A DNA stretch of 64,000 bases from Chitinophaga sp. 180180018-3 (GTDB lineage Bacteria > Bacteroidota > Bacteroidia > Chitinophagales > Chitinophagaceae), in the NCBI RefSeq assembly GCF_037893185.1, contig NZ_CP140772.1:4836001-4900000 (forward strand), given 5' to 3'. A program made the position numbers and the translations under genes. The notes under the pieces are model-generated. The model was not told the origin of the DNA and did no database searches. It saw nothing but the letters and a program-made list of their open reading frames with translations. Shown here piece by piece: positions 48,042 through 55,670 of this stretch. Numbering within the stretch: position 1 is the first letter of the stretch; every line of letters starts with the position of its first letter.

Positions 48042-48071
48042 AAGCCTTCAGATCGCCGGACCTGAAGGCTT
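48042..48071 (-). terminator. Terminator after the DUF899 gene
   Basis: A perfect 10-bp stem AAGCCTTCAG / CTGAAGGCTT with a 10-nt loop, followed by TTTTTT on the minus strand. It lies 18 nt past the stop codon at 48089. The remainder of 47770-48041 shows no gene. Confidence 0.85.
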
Positions 48072-48088
48072 CAAAACATATCCCCCAC

Positions 48089-48880
48089 TTATCGCCGGTC
48101 GTACTCATCATGACGGCGCCACCATACACCGTTCGATTCATTGCGTCCCTTAGGCGCGCGATCGAGCCACTGATACACTCCCCAGAGGCTATCCAGTCCG
48201 CGTGCATACGAAGAATACGTATGATAAACAACGCCGTCTTCCAATACAAACGTGCTCATACCGGGCCTGTCGCGGTGATAGGTAGGTGTATCAGTACCAC
48301 ACATGGCTGCAAATGTTGCTTCCGCATCTTTACCTCCACCTTCCTGATCGGGCCGCCACACGAATTCTTTCTCCCGTTTGTAGTTATAGTCAATCTTATT
48401 TGTACGCTGTTGTTCTTCCGTGAACCATACGTTGAAATCGAAATTAAAATCGTTTGCCTGCGACGAAGCCCAGGGAAAACCCCAGCCCATTCTTTGTTTA
48501 TAAGCGTCCAGTTTTTCAAGCGGTGCTCTTGAAACAGCCCAGAGCATTACATCGTGGTTGGCAAGATGTACTGAGAATCCATTGAAGCCGTCGGCTATCA
48601 AGGAGCAGGAAGGGCAGCCGGCGGTATAATCAGGACCGAACATAAAGTGATAGATCATGAGCTGGGAGCGGCCTCTGAAGAGATCAGCAAGCGTAGCAGT
48701 ACCCTTATCGGTGTTGAAGAGATATTCTTTATCGATGCGAACCCAGGGAAGCTGCTGCCGGCGTTGTGCAAGCTCATCGCTACGTTGAGTAAGCGCTTTC
48801 TCAGCGTTGAGGAGTTCGAGCCGGGCAGCCAGCCATTCGTCGCGCGTTGCTACCGGATGATTGAGCATTTGGTTTTCCAT
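48089..48880 (-). CDS. DUF899 thioredoxin-like protein
   Basis: 263 residues of the DUF899 family. Characteristic stretches are the DEWLAARLELLNAEKALTQ start, the RSQLMIYHFMFGPDYTAGCPSC segment with Cys89 and Cys92 (CPSC, a thioredoxin-like CxxC), and FVLEDGVVYHTYSSYARG. The family is predicted to have a thioredoxin fold and is widespread in soil bacteria; no reaction is established. It has its own promoter-like box (48912-48919) and terminator and stands alone. Confidence 0.88.
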   Translation of the reverse strand: MENQMLNHPVATRDEWLAARLELLNAEKALTQRSDELAQRRQQLPWVRIDKEYLFNTDKGTATLADLFRGRSQLMIYHFMFGPDYTAGCPSCSLIADGFNGFSVHLANHDVMLWAVSRAPLEKLDAYKQRMGWGFPWASSQANDFNFDFNVWFTEEQQRTNKIDYNYKREKEFVWRPDQEGGGKDAEATFAAMCGTDTPTYHRDRPGMSTFVLEDGVVYHTYSSYARGLDSLWGVYQWLDRAPKGRNESNGVWWRRHDEYDRR

Positions 48881-48911
48881 GGTTGTAAGATTTGAGTTTT
48901 TGGGTATGGTA

Positions 48912-48919
48912 CAAAGGTA
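48912..48919 (-). promoter_or_regulatory. Bacteroidota -7 promoter box of the DUF899 gene
   Basis: The minus-strand sequence TACCTTTG matches TAnnTTTG. It would give a 5' untranslated region of about 25 nt before the ATG at 48880. No clear -33 element was found. Confidence 0.45.
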
Positions 48920-48923
48920 GGTG

Positions 48924-49421
48924 CAAATCCGTAAGTGAGGGGGTGGAAAATGGACTTTAGTAAGGGGGAATTGGGACCTGTTTTTATCTCCCGGGTAATC
49001 ACAAATTTGTCCTGTGCATAATTTTTTTTCCGCAGTTTATTTTCTTTTCTTAATTTCAAAAAACAGGAATATTGCCATATCCAATATTCCAGATCTTAAT
49101 TATTTCAAACCCCAAAGGAACATTGATTTTTAACCCTTAACCTGATAATATTAACTATGTTGAAGATAACATCCCTGTAGCGTGTATCCGTCATCGTGAT
49201 ATCCATTATATTTTATGATCAATAACGTGAGGCTCCTTCCTATCCGGAGGATTTTGTCAATGTTATTCAAATAGCTAAAACCCTATAGACCCCCATCTAC
49301 ATAAGGTTTAATAAACAAAATATAAGCCTGGAATACAGGAAATACACGCCTGAAATCTTCAGCACAAAGCAAGCATGCAATGAATATTCAGCATTCTTAA
49401 CAACATAAACCTATACAAATT
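48924..49421. other. Long AT-rich intergenic region
   Basis: About 500 bp between divergent genes. I see AT-rich sequence and no reading frame of interest. It probably carries the promoter of the tailspike-like gene, but I cannot place it. Confidence 0.5.
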
Positions 49422-50927
49422 ATGCAAGTATTTAAAACGATTAGTGACCTGCGAGCTACTCCAGGCGCAGCCCCCGATTATTATGCAAAGTTATTGGGAT
49501 ATTCTGTTTCCGGCGATGGCGGCGGTGGTGATTTTTATTGGGATATCAACGATCTGAGTAGTCCGGATAATGGCGGAACTATTTTCATTGTTCCTGGTGC
49601 AACTGGCCGGTGGAAGCGGCTCTACACCGGCGCTGCCAATGTTCGCTGGTTCGGGGCTAAATGTGATATTGTTTATACAGACGACACCCAGGCGATCCAG
49701 AATGCCGTTAATGCCTGTAATGATGTGATCATAGACGGCATATCCCTTATCACCAACACCATACTATTGCGATCCAGCAACAGCGGCACTTCTTTTACGG
49801 GTGTAAGCAAGGGCACATCAGGACTGAGAGCAGCCAAACCGGCCAATGCCCCTGCCGGATATGTTCTGCCGCAGTTCGACATGCTCCAGGTTCCTGCTGC
49901 TACCGCTGTCAGCGCGAATATTTCGGTAAGCAATATCCAGCTGATATTTTATGGAAATGATAATTTTGGAGATAAAGCGGCCATCCGCATACTACCTGGT
50001 AAAACAACCAGCTGGATGCGACTGGACAATATCGATATTATCGGAAGCCCATCTCAGACCCGACAGGGAACAGGATTGCTGATTGAAACAGTGTATAGTG
50101 AAAGTACGAAAGGCACACAATATTACCTGGACTTTGCCAACTTCACCAATTTCACTTTGTACTATTTGAATGCCGGTGTTGTGTTGAACAACATTATAGA
50201 CTATCCACCGGATCAGATTCCTGCAGCATCCAAATACAACACCAACTTTATCAACGGAAACCTCTTCAACACCTTCGTTATTAATGATACCATTACCCCG
50301 GTTCGCATTCATACGGATGCCAGTCTGGATGTACAAATGACCGGGCTGTCGAATGTCGACAACAATTACTTTAAGAATTTCATCATTGAACATCGTGAGG
50401 ATATCTACCATGTCTCTACGGGAGTCAGGATCGAAGGTGGAACGAACAATGTATTTGACATGGCTCATTTCGATGTGGGTATTGCAGGCAATCAATATAA
50501 ATTCAGTGATGAAACCAGGGGGAATTTCATCACAAACACAGCAAACAGTATGAGGATCCTTCCCTTTCCGGGTGTTCCTGCTGTCAGCAATCTGGGTAAA
50601 AACACGCTGGCAGATAATTCAAGAACTAAAGCCAACGGCAGTTTTAACGGAACTAATACGGTAACTATAAAAGACACTTATAATGTCCAGTCCATCGTAA
50701 GAATGAGCAAAGGAAGATACCTTGTTACTTTCGCGTTGCCGATGGAGGATATTAACTATAAAGTGTTTGTATCCAGTGATACGTTGTATATCAACAGAGC
50801 TTACAATTGCTGTTTTGTTGGTATCAGCAGAACAGTAAATAGTTTTGAGATTGCAGGCTGGGTGATTACGCCTGACGGTGCGGTTGACTACGAGGATGCG
50901 AATGAAATAAACTTTATGGTGTTGTGA
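49422..50927 (+). CDS. Tailspike-like beta-helix protein without signal peptide
   Basis: 501 residues. The N-terminal ~95 residues match the start of phage tailspike/pectate-lyase-3 proteins: LGYSVSGDGGGGDFYWDIND, a DNGGTIFIVPGATGRWKRLY turn and VRWFGAKCDIVYTDDTQAIQNAV. The middle (about 100-380) looks like a right-handed beta-helix with repeated Asn-rich rungs. The C-terminal ~100 residues (VTIKDTYNVQSIVRMSKGRYLVTFALPM) resemble receptor-binding tail-fibre ends. There is no signal peptide or lipobox, and no other phage gene is nearby. It may be a domesticated phage depolymerase or part of an unrecognised contractile injection or secreted system (inference). The gene is monocistronic, with a hairpin behind it. 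Confidence 0.6.
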   Translation: MQVFKTISDLRATPGAAPDYYAKLLGYSVSGDGGGGDFYWDINDLSSPDNGGTIFIVPGATGRWKRLYTGAANVRWFGAKCDIVYTDDTQAIQNAVNACNDVIIDGISLITNTILLRSSNSGTSFTGVSKGTSGLRAAKPANAPAGYVLPQFDMLQVPAATAVSANISVSNIQLIFYGNDNFGDKAAIRILPGKTTSWMRLDNIDIIGSPSQTRQGTGLLIETVYSESTKGTQYYLDFANFTNFTLYYLNAGVVLNNIIDYPPDQIPAASKYNTNFINGNLFNTFVINDTITPVRIHTDASLDVQMTGLSNVDNNYFKNFIIEHREDIYHVSTGVRIEGGTNNVFDMAHFDVGIAGNQYKFSDETRGNFITNTANSMRILPFPGVPAVSNLGKNTLADNSRTKANGSFNGTNTVTIKDTYNVQSIVRMSKGRYLVTFALPMEDINYKVFVSSDTLYINRAYNCCFVGISRTVNSFEIAGWVITPDGAVDYEDANEINFMVL

Positions 50928-50941
50928 GGTAGATTATTTTT

Positions 50942-50985
50942 TTTGTAGATGTCGGGGCAATAATAATCCCGACATCTGCAAAAAA
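50942..50985. repeat. 20-bp inverted repeat after the tailspike-like gene
   Basis: A stem formed by T-rich GTAGATGTCGGG and CCCGACATCTGC with A-rich ends, one T/G pair, and an 11-nt loop. The T tract is on the 5' side and the A tract on the 3' side on both strands, so it is not a classical terminator, though it may stabilise the mRNA end. Confidence 0.6.
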
Positions 50986-51007
50986 AATTTGGAATTCGGA
51001 GATATCA

Positions 51008-51023
51008 ATCGTAATATTGCGAT
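51008..51023. promoter_or_regulatory. ArsR-like operator upstream of arsM, distal
   Basis: ATCGTAATATTGCGAT, an almost perfect palindrome around AATATT. The same motif precedes arsR (63964-63979) and follows it (63583-63598), and recurs at 51076-51091. It is inferred to be the binding site of the ArsR at 63618-63947 or a relative. Confidence 0.65.
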
Positions 51024-51075
51024 ATATACAGAAACATGAAAGCAATCTGTTGTCAAAAATTTTCTGCTCTAATAA

Positions 51076-51091
51076 ATCGCAATATTGCAAT
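51076..51091. promoter_or_regulatory. ArsR-like operator upstream of arsM, proximal
   Basis: ATCGCAATATTGCAAT, the second palindrome of the arsM control region, 20 nt before the ATG, where a bound repressor would block transcription. Confidence 0.65.
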
Positions 51092-51111
51092 AACACAATC
51101 ATAAGAAAATC

Positions 51112-51954
51112 ATGTCTACCGACCAGCAAATCAAAGATATGGTAAGGCAACAATACAGTGAAATTGCCTTACAGGACAAAGCCGACAACCAGTCATCCTG
51201 CTGTGGCTCCGGCTGCTGCTCCACTGAAGTGTACAATATCATGAGCGACGACTACGCCAGTATCGAAGGGTATAATGCCGATGCGGATCTGGGCCTGGGT
51301 TGCGGGCTGCCAACACAATTTGCCCGGATCAGGAAGGGCGATACTGTCATTGATTTAGGCAGCGGCGCCGGTAACGACTGTTTCGTGGCCCGTCATGAAA
51401 CGGGAGATACAGGGAAAGTAATCGGTATCGACTTCACCCCTGCTATGATTGAAAAAGCCAGGGCTAATGCGGAGAAACTGCATTACAACAATGTTGAGTT
51501 CCGCCAGGGCGATATTGAGAAAATGCCGGTAACGGCCGGCGTTGCGGATGTAATTGTCAGTAATTGTGTATTAAATCTCGTACCAAACAAGGACGGAGTT
51601 TTCAGGGAAATTTTCCGTGTGCTCAAAGCGGGCGGACATTTCAGTATGTCAGATATTGTGCTGGAAGGTAATCTGCCCACCATCATCCGGCAGGCCGCGG
51701 AAATGTACGCCGGTTGTGTATCCGGTGCGATTCAAAAGCAGGAATATCTGCAGTTGATTGCCAGCAATGGTTTTGTTAATATTACCCTGCAGAAAGAAAA
51801 AGTGATTGTTATACCAGATGATATATTAGCCAATTATCTTTCGGAAGATGAGATAAACCGGTTCCGATCTGGTGATACAGGCATTTACAGCATTACTGTT
51901 TATGCAGAGAAACCTCAGGGCATAGTTTGTTGCGCACCCGGTTGCTGCGACTAA
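51112..51954 (+). CDS. arsM: Arsenite S-adenosylmethionine methyltransferase
   Basis: 280 residues. It methylates trivalent arsenite with S-adenosylmethionine to volatile or less toxic methylarsenicals. Visible are the SAM-binding DLGSGAGND (81-89), GIDFTPAMI, and the three conserved arsenic-binding cysteines at about Cys64 (LGCGLP), Cys152 (NCVLNL) and Cys202 (AGCVSG). Extra Cys pairs sit at the N-terminus (CCGSGCC, 30-36) and C-terminus (CCAPGCC, 272-278). Two ArsR-like operators precede it, so induction by arsenite is likely. It lies about 11 kb from the ars operon at the window's right end, separated by insertion sequences and PUL4. Confidence 0.92.
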   Translation: MSTDQQIKDMVRQQYSEIALQDKADNQSSCCGSGCCSTEVYNIMSDDYASIEGYNADADLGLGCGLPTQFARIRKGDTVIDLGSGAGNDCFVARHETGDTGKVIGIDFTPAMIEKARANAEKLHYNNVEFRQGDIEKMPVTAGVADVIVSNCVLNLVPNKDGVFREIFRVLKAGGHFSMSDIVLEGNLPTIIRQAAEMYAGCVSGAIQKQEYLQLIASNGFVNITLQKEKVIVIPDDILANYLSEDEINRFRSGDTGIYSITVYAEKPQGIVCCAPGCCD

Positions 51955-52001
51955 AAGTACGCGGCGCCCCTCACTTTCTTCTATTTAGACTAATTATTCA
52001 C

Positions 52002-52009
52002 TATATTTG
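52002..52009 (+). promoter_or_regulatory. Bacteroidota -7 promoter box of the orphan sigma gene
   Basis: TATATTTG matches TAnnTTTG and would give a 5' untranslated region of about 72 nt before the ATG at 52088. The -33 element was not found. Confidence 0.4.
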
Positions 52010-52087
52010 TATTGTTACGAAATTCCTTTTTTAATACTCCAATTGTTTGTTAGTTATATTAGCGTATCAATATAGGTTGTTATATTT

Positions 52088-52642
52088 ATGTCCACTTCTG
52101 AAGAACTAGGAGCGTTTTTATCCACGGGCGATAGAGATTTATTTAACGATTTATACAAACGGTATTGGGAGAAGTTATTCAATGTTGCTAACAAGCATCT
52201 GAAAGATGCAGTGGCAGCGGAAGACGTGGTGCACGATGTATTCCTGAGTTTATGGAACAACAGGAAGAAAGTTGCCATCAATCAATTCGAAAACTACCTC
52301 GTTACCGCAGTCAAATACCAGGTGCTAACACAAATCAGGAAGAAAGCTTATGCCCGGAAATATACCAGGGATGCTGCTATAGCTGACCCTCCGGAACTGG
52401 TGCCCGAAATCAGCAACGCGGTACACAACAGGAAAATACTGGAACTTGTATACAAAGAAATAGACCTGCTACCGGAAAAATGCAAGCTCATTTTTCAATA
52501 CAGCCGGGAAGAAGGAATGACTTCAAAGGAAATAGCGCAAATACTGAAAATCAGCAAGAAAACAGTGGATAACCAGATCCATAAGGCCCTGGAGCGGTTA
52601 AAGTTCAGACTTAAGCATATGCTGTTTACATTCCTGGGATAA
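52088..52642 (+). CDS. Orphan ECF RNA polymerase sigma factor
   Basis: 184 residues with region 2 (FNDLYKRYWEKLFNVANKHLKDAVAAEDVVHDVFLSLWN) and region 4 (LLPEKCKLIFQYSREEGMTSKEIAQILKISKKTVDNQIHKALERLK). The usual FecR/SusC partners are not downstream; instead the 3' end runs into a large inverted repeat carrying two insertion sequences. PUL4 (55671-62425), on the opposite strand, has a FecR but no sigma of its own, so this gene could be its cognate partner (inference). It ends 5 nt before the left arm of the inverted repeat. Confidence 0.9.
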   Translation: MSTSEELGAFLSTGDRDLFNDLYKRYWEKLFNVANKHLKDAVAAEDVVHDVFLSLWNNRKKVAINQFENYLVTAVKYQVLTQIRKKAYARKYTRDAAIADPPELVPEISNAVHNRKILELVYKEIDLLPEKCKLIFQYSREEGMTSKEIAQILKISKKTVDNQIHKALERLKFRLKHMLFTFLG

Positions 52643-52647
52643 CTCTT

Positions 52648-52708
52648 AAGAATTACGAATTAAAAATTACGAATTACGAATTAGAGCGAAGACCCAAGCG
52701 GATAATAT
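52648..52708 (+). repeat. Left arm of an ancestral 61-bp inverted repeat
   Basis: These 61 bp are exactly complementary to the right arm once the two insertion sequences are removed (right arm 54186-54235 joined to 55655-55665). The loop in the restored structure is CTACCTACA (52709-52717). The arms contain AATTACGAATT repeats typical of intergenic DNA in this group, then AGCGAAGACCCAAGCGG. Confidence 0.9.
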
Positions 52709-52769
52709 CTACCTACAATATGGAGTGAACCCAAAAGGTTAGACGTTTTTTAAAATTAAAGAGATTAAG

Positions 52770-53573
52770 TTAAATGGCCTGAGTTCGGTAATTTACAGGG
52801 CTCAGGCCATTTAATTTTAGTTTGATTCTATCGTTATTGTAGTAGCCAATATATTCTTCAATCTGCTGTTTTAAGACTGTAATAGAGTCAAATTTTTCAA
52901 GATAGAACAACTCTGTTTTTAGGACACTAAAGAAACTCTCCATAGCAGCATTGTCCAAACAATTACCTTTTCCAGACATGCTCTGCTCGATATTGCAGTC
53001 AATCAGCATCTTTTGATATTGTTTCATCTGGTATTGCCATCCCTGATCAGAGTGTAATATCAGTTTGCTATCGGTAGGCAGCCTGGGGAAGGCATTTTGA
53101 AGCATATCAATGATTGGCTGAAAGGTGGAGCGTTCCGATAGACTATAACTTACTATTTCCCCATTGTACAGATCCATTATAGGAGAAAGATAGAGCTTTT
53201 GATCTCCTACCATAAACATGGTTACATCTGTAACCCATTTTTGGCAGGGCTTCTCTGCTTTAAAATCCCTCTTTAGCAGATTGGGCGCGATTCTGCCCTG
53301 CTGCCCTTTATAAGATCTGTATTTTTTTACCCTGACCAGGCTTTTCAAATTACAGGCCCTCATCATTTTCAGTACTGTCTTGTGATTAATTTCCCTGCCT
53401 GATCGCCTCAATGCTGCTGTTATGCGTCTGTAGCCATATCTACCTTTATGCTGATGGTAAAGCGCTGTTATTGCTCCTTTTAATATGGCATGTTTATCAG
53501 GTACTGACACTTGTTTGAGATAGTAATAATAAGTACTTCGAGCCATCCCTGCCACCTTCAGCAGTAACTCCAA
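52770..53573 (-). CDS. IS3-family transposase OrfB (DDE integrase core)
   Basis: 267 residues beginning at a TTG. The catalytic DDE residues are Asp116 (VTDVT), Asp176 (HSDQG) and Glu212 (MESFF), with 35 residues between the last two, as usual. An HTH_21 domain (GRYGYRRITAAL) precedes the core. It lies in the -1 frame relative to OrfA, so it is made mainly as an OrfAB fusion by programmed frameshifting and the TTG start may be artificial. The reading frame is intact, so the element may be active. Confidence 0.93.
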   Translation of the reverse strand: MELLLKVAGMARSTYYYYLKQVSVPDKHAILKGAITALYHQHKGRYGYRRITAALRRSGREINHKTVLKMMRACNLKSLVRVKKYRSYKGQQGRIAPNLLKRDFKAEKPCQKWVTDVTMFMVGDQKLYLSPIMDLYNGEIVSYSLSERSTFQPIIDMLQNAFPRLPTDSKLILHSDQGWQYQMKQYQKMLIDCNIEQSMSGKGNCLDNAAMESFFSVLKTELFYLEKFDSITVLKQQIEEYIGYYNNDRIKLKLNGLSPVNYRTQAI

Positions 53574-53587
53574 TGAATAATGCGGCC

Positions 53588-54142
53588 TTAATTCTCTGAT
53601 GGCTCTTGCCGCTTGTTTTGATCCTGAGCGGCTTTTTCTTCCTGAATTAAGGCATCCAACTTTTTTAGGTAGGCATTCTCCGCCCGCAAATACAACAGCT
53701 CTGCCTCTAAAGCCGCTAGTTTGGCCTGTGTTGGATCTGTTACTGGTTTTTTACTCTTTTTCGATTTTTTTGTCATCGTCGAACTTTTTCGGCCTCTTGT
53801 CTCTTTTAACAACCCGGCAGCTCCCTCTCGTTCATACTTTTTAAGCCATCGACCAACTATATTATCCTGGGTAATACCAAAAATCATGGCTGTTTGCATT
53901 AAAGATAACCCCTTTTCAAACATATACTGGAGCACCTGGAATTTAAATGTTCCTGTATAATTACCTGGGCGCTGCTGTAATCCTGCTTGTCCATGAAGCT
54001 TATAAAGATTGACCCAACGGTGAATTGTGGTATCGGTGCCTCCGATCTTGCGGGCAGCTGAGCTAAATGTGTCATGACCTGACAGTACGGACTTAACTGC
54101 TATTTGCTTTTGTGCTAAACTGTATTTGATTCGCTTATCCAT
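53588..54142 (-). CDS. IS3-family transposase OrfA (helix-turn-helix)
   Basis: 184 residues with two HTH modules (AQKQIAVKSVLSGHDTFSSAARKIGGTDTTIHRWVNLY and SLMQTAMIFGITQDNIVGRWLKKYE) and a basic linker followed by a leucine-rich coiled coil (about 140-170) for multimerisation. It binds the element's ends. Near its 3' end, GAAGAAAAAGCC at about 53635 is a likely -1 slippage site; shifting there continues as KSRSGSKQAARAIREL into the OrfB frame without a stop. Confidence 0.92.
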   Translation of the reverse strand: MDKRIKYSLAQKQIAVKSVLSGHDTFSSAARKIGGTDTTIHRWVNLYKLHGQAGLQQRPGNYTGTFKFQVLQYMFEKGLSLMQTAMIFGITQDNIVGRWLKKYEREGAAGLLKETRGRKSSTMTKKSKKSKKPVTDPTQAKLAALEAELLYLRAENAYLKKLDALIQEEKAAQDQNKRQEPSEN

Positions 54143-54185
54143 AAAAATGCCCCCATAAAGTGTCTAACTTTTTGGGGGCACTTCA

Positions 54186-54235
54186 ATATTATCCGCTTGG
54201 GTCTTCGCTCTAATTCGTAATTCGTAATTTTTAAT
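54186..54235 (+). repeat. Right arm of the ancestral 61-bp inverted repeat, first part
   Basis: 50 bp of the right arm, cut by the IS4-family insertion; the remaining 11 bp are at 55655-55665. The last 11 bp (54225-54235, TAATTTTTAAT) are the target duplication of that insertion, with the second copy at 55644-55654. Confidence 0.9.
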
Positions 54236-54274
54236 CATTGGTGTCCGGGGAAAAAAAGAAGTCAATGAATAAAA

Positions 54275-54300
54275 ACGGGGACAATCGTCCCCGTTTTTTG
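54275..54300 (+). terminator. Terminator in front of the IS4 transposase gene
   Basis: ACGGGGAC-aatc-GTCCCCGT followed by TTTTTT. It lies inside the element, 35 nt before the transposase ATG at 54335, and would stop read-through transcription from outside, a known way insertion sequences limit their own expression. Confidence 0.85.
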
Positions 54301-54334
54301 GTATTTTCAAGTTACCACACTTAAAAAAAGTACC

Positions 54335-55552
54335 ATGAGTAAAGGTATATATTTTACCGGACAGCCGATATTTAGTCAGTTACTTTCTTTTATTCCCAGA
54401 CCGCTGGTGAACAAATTAGCCATTCACTATCAGGCAGATCGTTGCTGTAAGCGATTCAAGACCTATGATCATCTGGTGACGCTACTTTACAGTATAATTA
54501 ATCAGTGTAGCTCCTTGCGGGAGGTTACTACAGGCATGCTGGCCTGGGAGCACCGACTAGCCCATCTGGGCATCACCCATCCGCCCAGAAGGAGTACTAT
54601 TTCTGATGCCAGTATACGTAGAGGTACAAAAGTTTTTGAAGCCATCTACCTGGAACTATTAAAGCGGTATGGACAATTTTTACCGGACAGCCGGCCGGCA
54701 AAACTGGCATCAAAACTTTATCTGTTTGATTCTACCACTATCAGCCTGTTTCAGCAGATATTAAAAGGGGCAGGTAAATCTGATATGGATGGAAGACGCA
54801 AAGGCGGTATTAAAGTACACACTTTAATGAGAAGCGATCAGGATGTACCCTGTATGGTTAGATTCAGCGCTGCTGCCAAAGCTGATGTTTCCTTTCTTAA
54901 AAAAGTGGTGTTACCTGCCGGGTCAATCCTGGTATTTGATAAAGGATACAGAGACTATAGTGCTTATAACACTTTGGATGAAGGAGCCATTACATGGATA
55001 ACCCGTAACATCGATAGTTCCATTCATACAATTATCGAAGATCGTCCCATCAGTGAGTCGCAGGTAAACAAGGGGGTTTTAGCTGACCGGGAAATTGAGT
55101 TAGGACATAATCATAATAAAAAAAATGCTAAGGTAAAGGCCCGACTTATTACTTATAAGGACAAAAAAAGCGGCCATATCTTTGAATTTATAACTAATGA
55201 TTTTCATCTCAAACCTGCTACTATAGCTGATTGTTATCATAAAAGGTGGCAGATTGAATTATTATTTAAGCGGCTAAAGCAAAATTATCCCCTTAGATAC
55301 TTTCTGGGAGATAGCCCCAATGCTATTAAAATACAAATCTGGTGTGTAATGATTGCTGATCTTATTCTTAAAGTAATCAGCTCTAACTACAAATGCAAAT
55401 GGTCCTTTTCTAATCTGGTTAGTATGGTCAGGCTACATATGATGACTTATATGAACCTTAAAGCCTTTATCACGGCGGCCGAAAAAAGTCTTTTAGACAG
55501 GTTCAATCAGTATAAAGCTAAAGATTCTCCGCTTTTGCTATTTGTCACATAG
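54335..55552 (+). CDS. IS4-family DDE transposase
   Basis: 405 residues. Catalytic residues are Asp132 (FDSTT), Asp202 (FDKGYRDY) and Glu308 in the YREK signature (Tyr301, Arg304, Glu308, Lys315; YHKRWQIELLFKRLK). The N-terminal domain (about 1-110) with the KRFKTYDHLVTLLYSII stretch is the DNA-binding DUF4372-type part. It is intact and probably active. Confidence 0.95.
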   Translation: MSKGIYFTGQPIFSQLLSFIPRPLVNKLAIHYQADRCCKRFKTYDHLVTLLYSIINQCSSLREVTTGMLAWEHRLAHLGITHPPRRSTISDASIRRGTKVFEAIYLELLKRYGQFLPDSRPAKLASKLYLFDSTTISLFQQILKGAGKSDMDGRRKGGIKVHTLMRSDQDVPCMVRFSAAAKADVSFLKKVVLPAGSILVFDKGYRDYSAYNTLDEGAITWITRNIDSSIHTIIEDRPISESQVNKGVLADREIELGHNHNKKNAKVKARLITYKDKKSGHIFEFITNDFHLKPATIADCYHKRWQIELLFKRLKQNYPLRYFLGDSPNAIKIQIWCVMIADLILKVISSNYKCKWSFSNLVSMVRLHMMTYMNLKAFITAAEKSLLDRFNQYKAKDSPLLLFVT

Positions 55553-55654
55553 GGGCCTGGAACTTTAAATATCCCTTTTTTGAATCTTTTATGCCCGTAA
55601 AACCTAGGCTTTTTGATCAAGCCTAAGTTTTACCGGACACCAGTAATTTTTAAT

Positions 55655-55665
55655 TCGTAATTCTT
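55655..55665 (+). repeat. Right arm of the ancestral inverted repeat, last part
   Basis: TCGTAATTCTT, the final 11 bp of the right arm, directly after the second copy of the IS4 target duplication (55644-55654). It ends 5 nt before the susD stop codon region at 55671. Confidence 0.88.
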
Positions 55666-55670
55666 TATCC

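Larger units (their letters stand above)
52721..54185 (-). mobile_element. IS3-family (IS150-like) insertion sequence
   Basis: Terminal inverted repeats are TGGAGTGAACCCAAAAGGTT at the left and TGAAGTGCCCCCAAAAAGTT at the right (20 of 24 positions match when extended by GAC and one more base each). A 3-bp duplication ATA lies outside (52718-52720 and 54186-54188). Two overlapping-frame genes, orfA and orfB, fill the element. It inserted at the tip of the ancestral hairpin. Length 1465 bp. Confidence 0.92.
54236..55643 (+). mobile_element. IS4-family insertion sequence
   Basis: Ends show the inverted TGGTGTCCGG (left, starting at 54239) and CCGGACACCA (right, ending at 55642). The element is flanked by an 11-bp direct repeat TAATTTTTAAT, in the size range for IS4-family target duplications. 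It contains one transposase gene and an upstream strong terminator. It inserted into the right arm of the inverted repeat. Confidence 0.9.

Noticed and set aside
50942..50985. Hairpin as an intrinsic terminator
   Set aside because: The T tract is on the 5' side and A tract on the 3' side on both strands.
52648..55665. Composite transposon formed by the two insertion sequences
   Set aside because: They belong to different families, each has its own target duplication, and no cargo lies between them.
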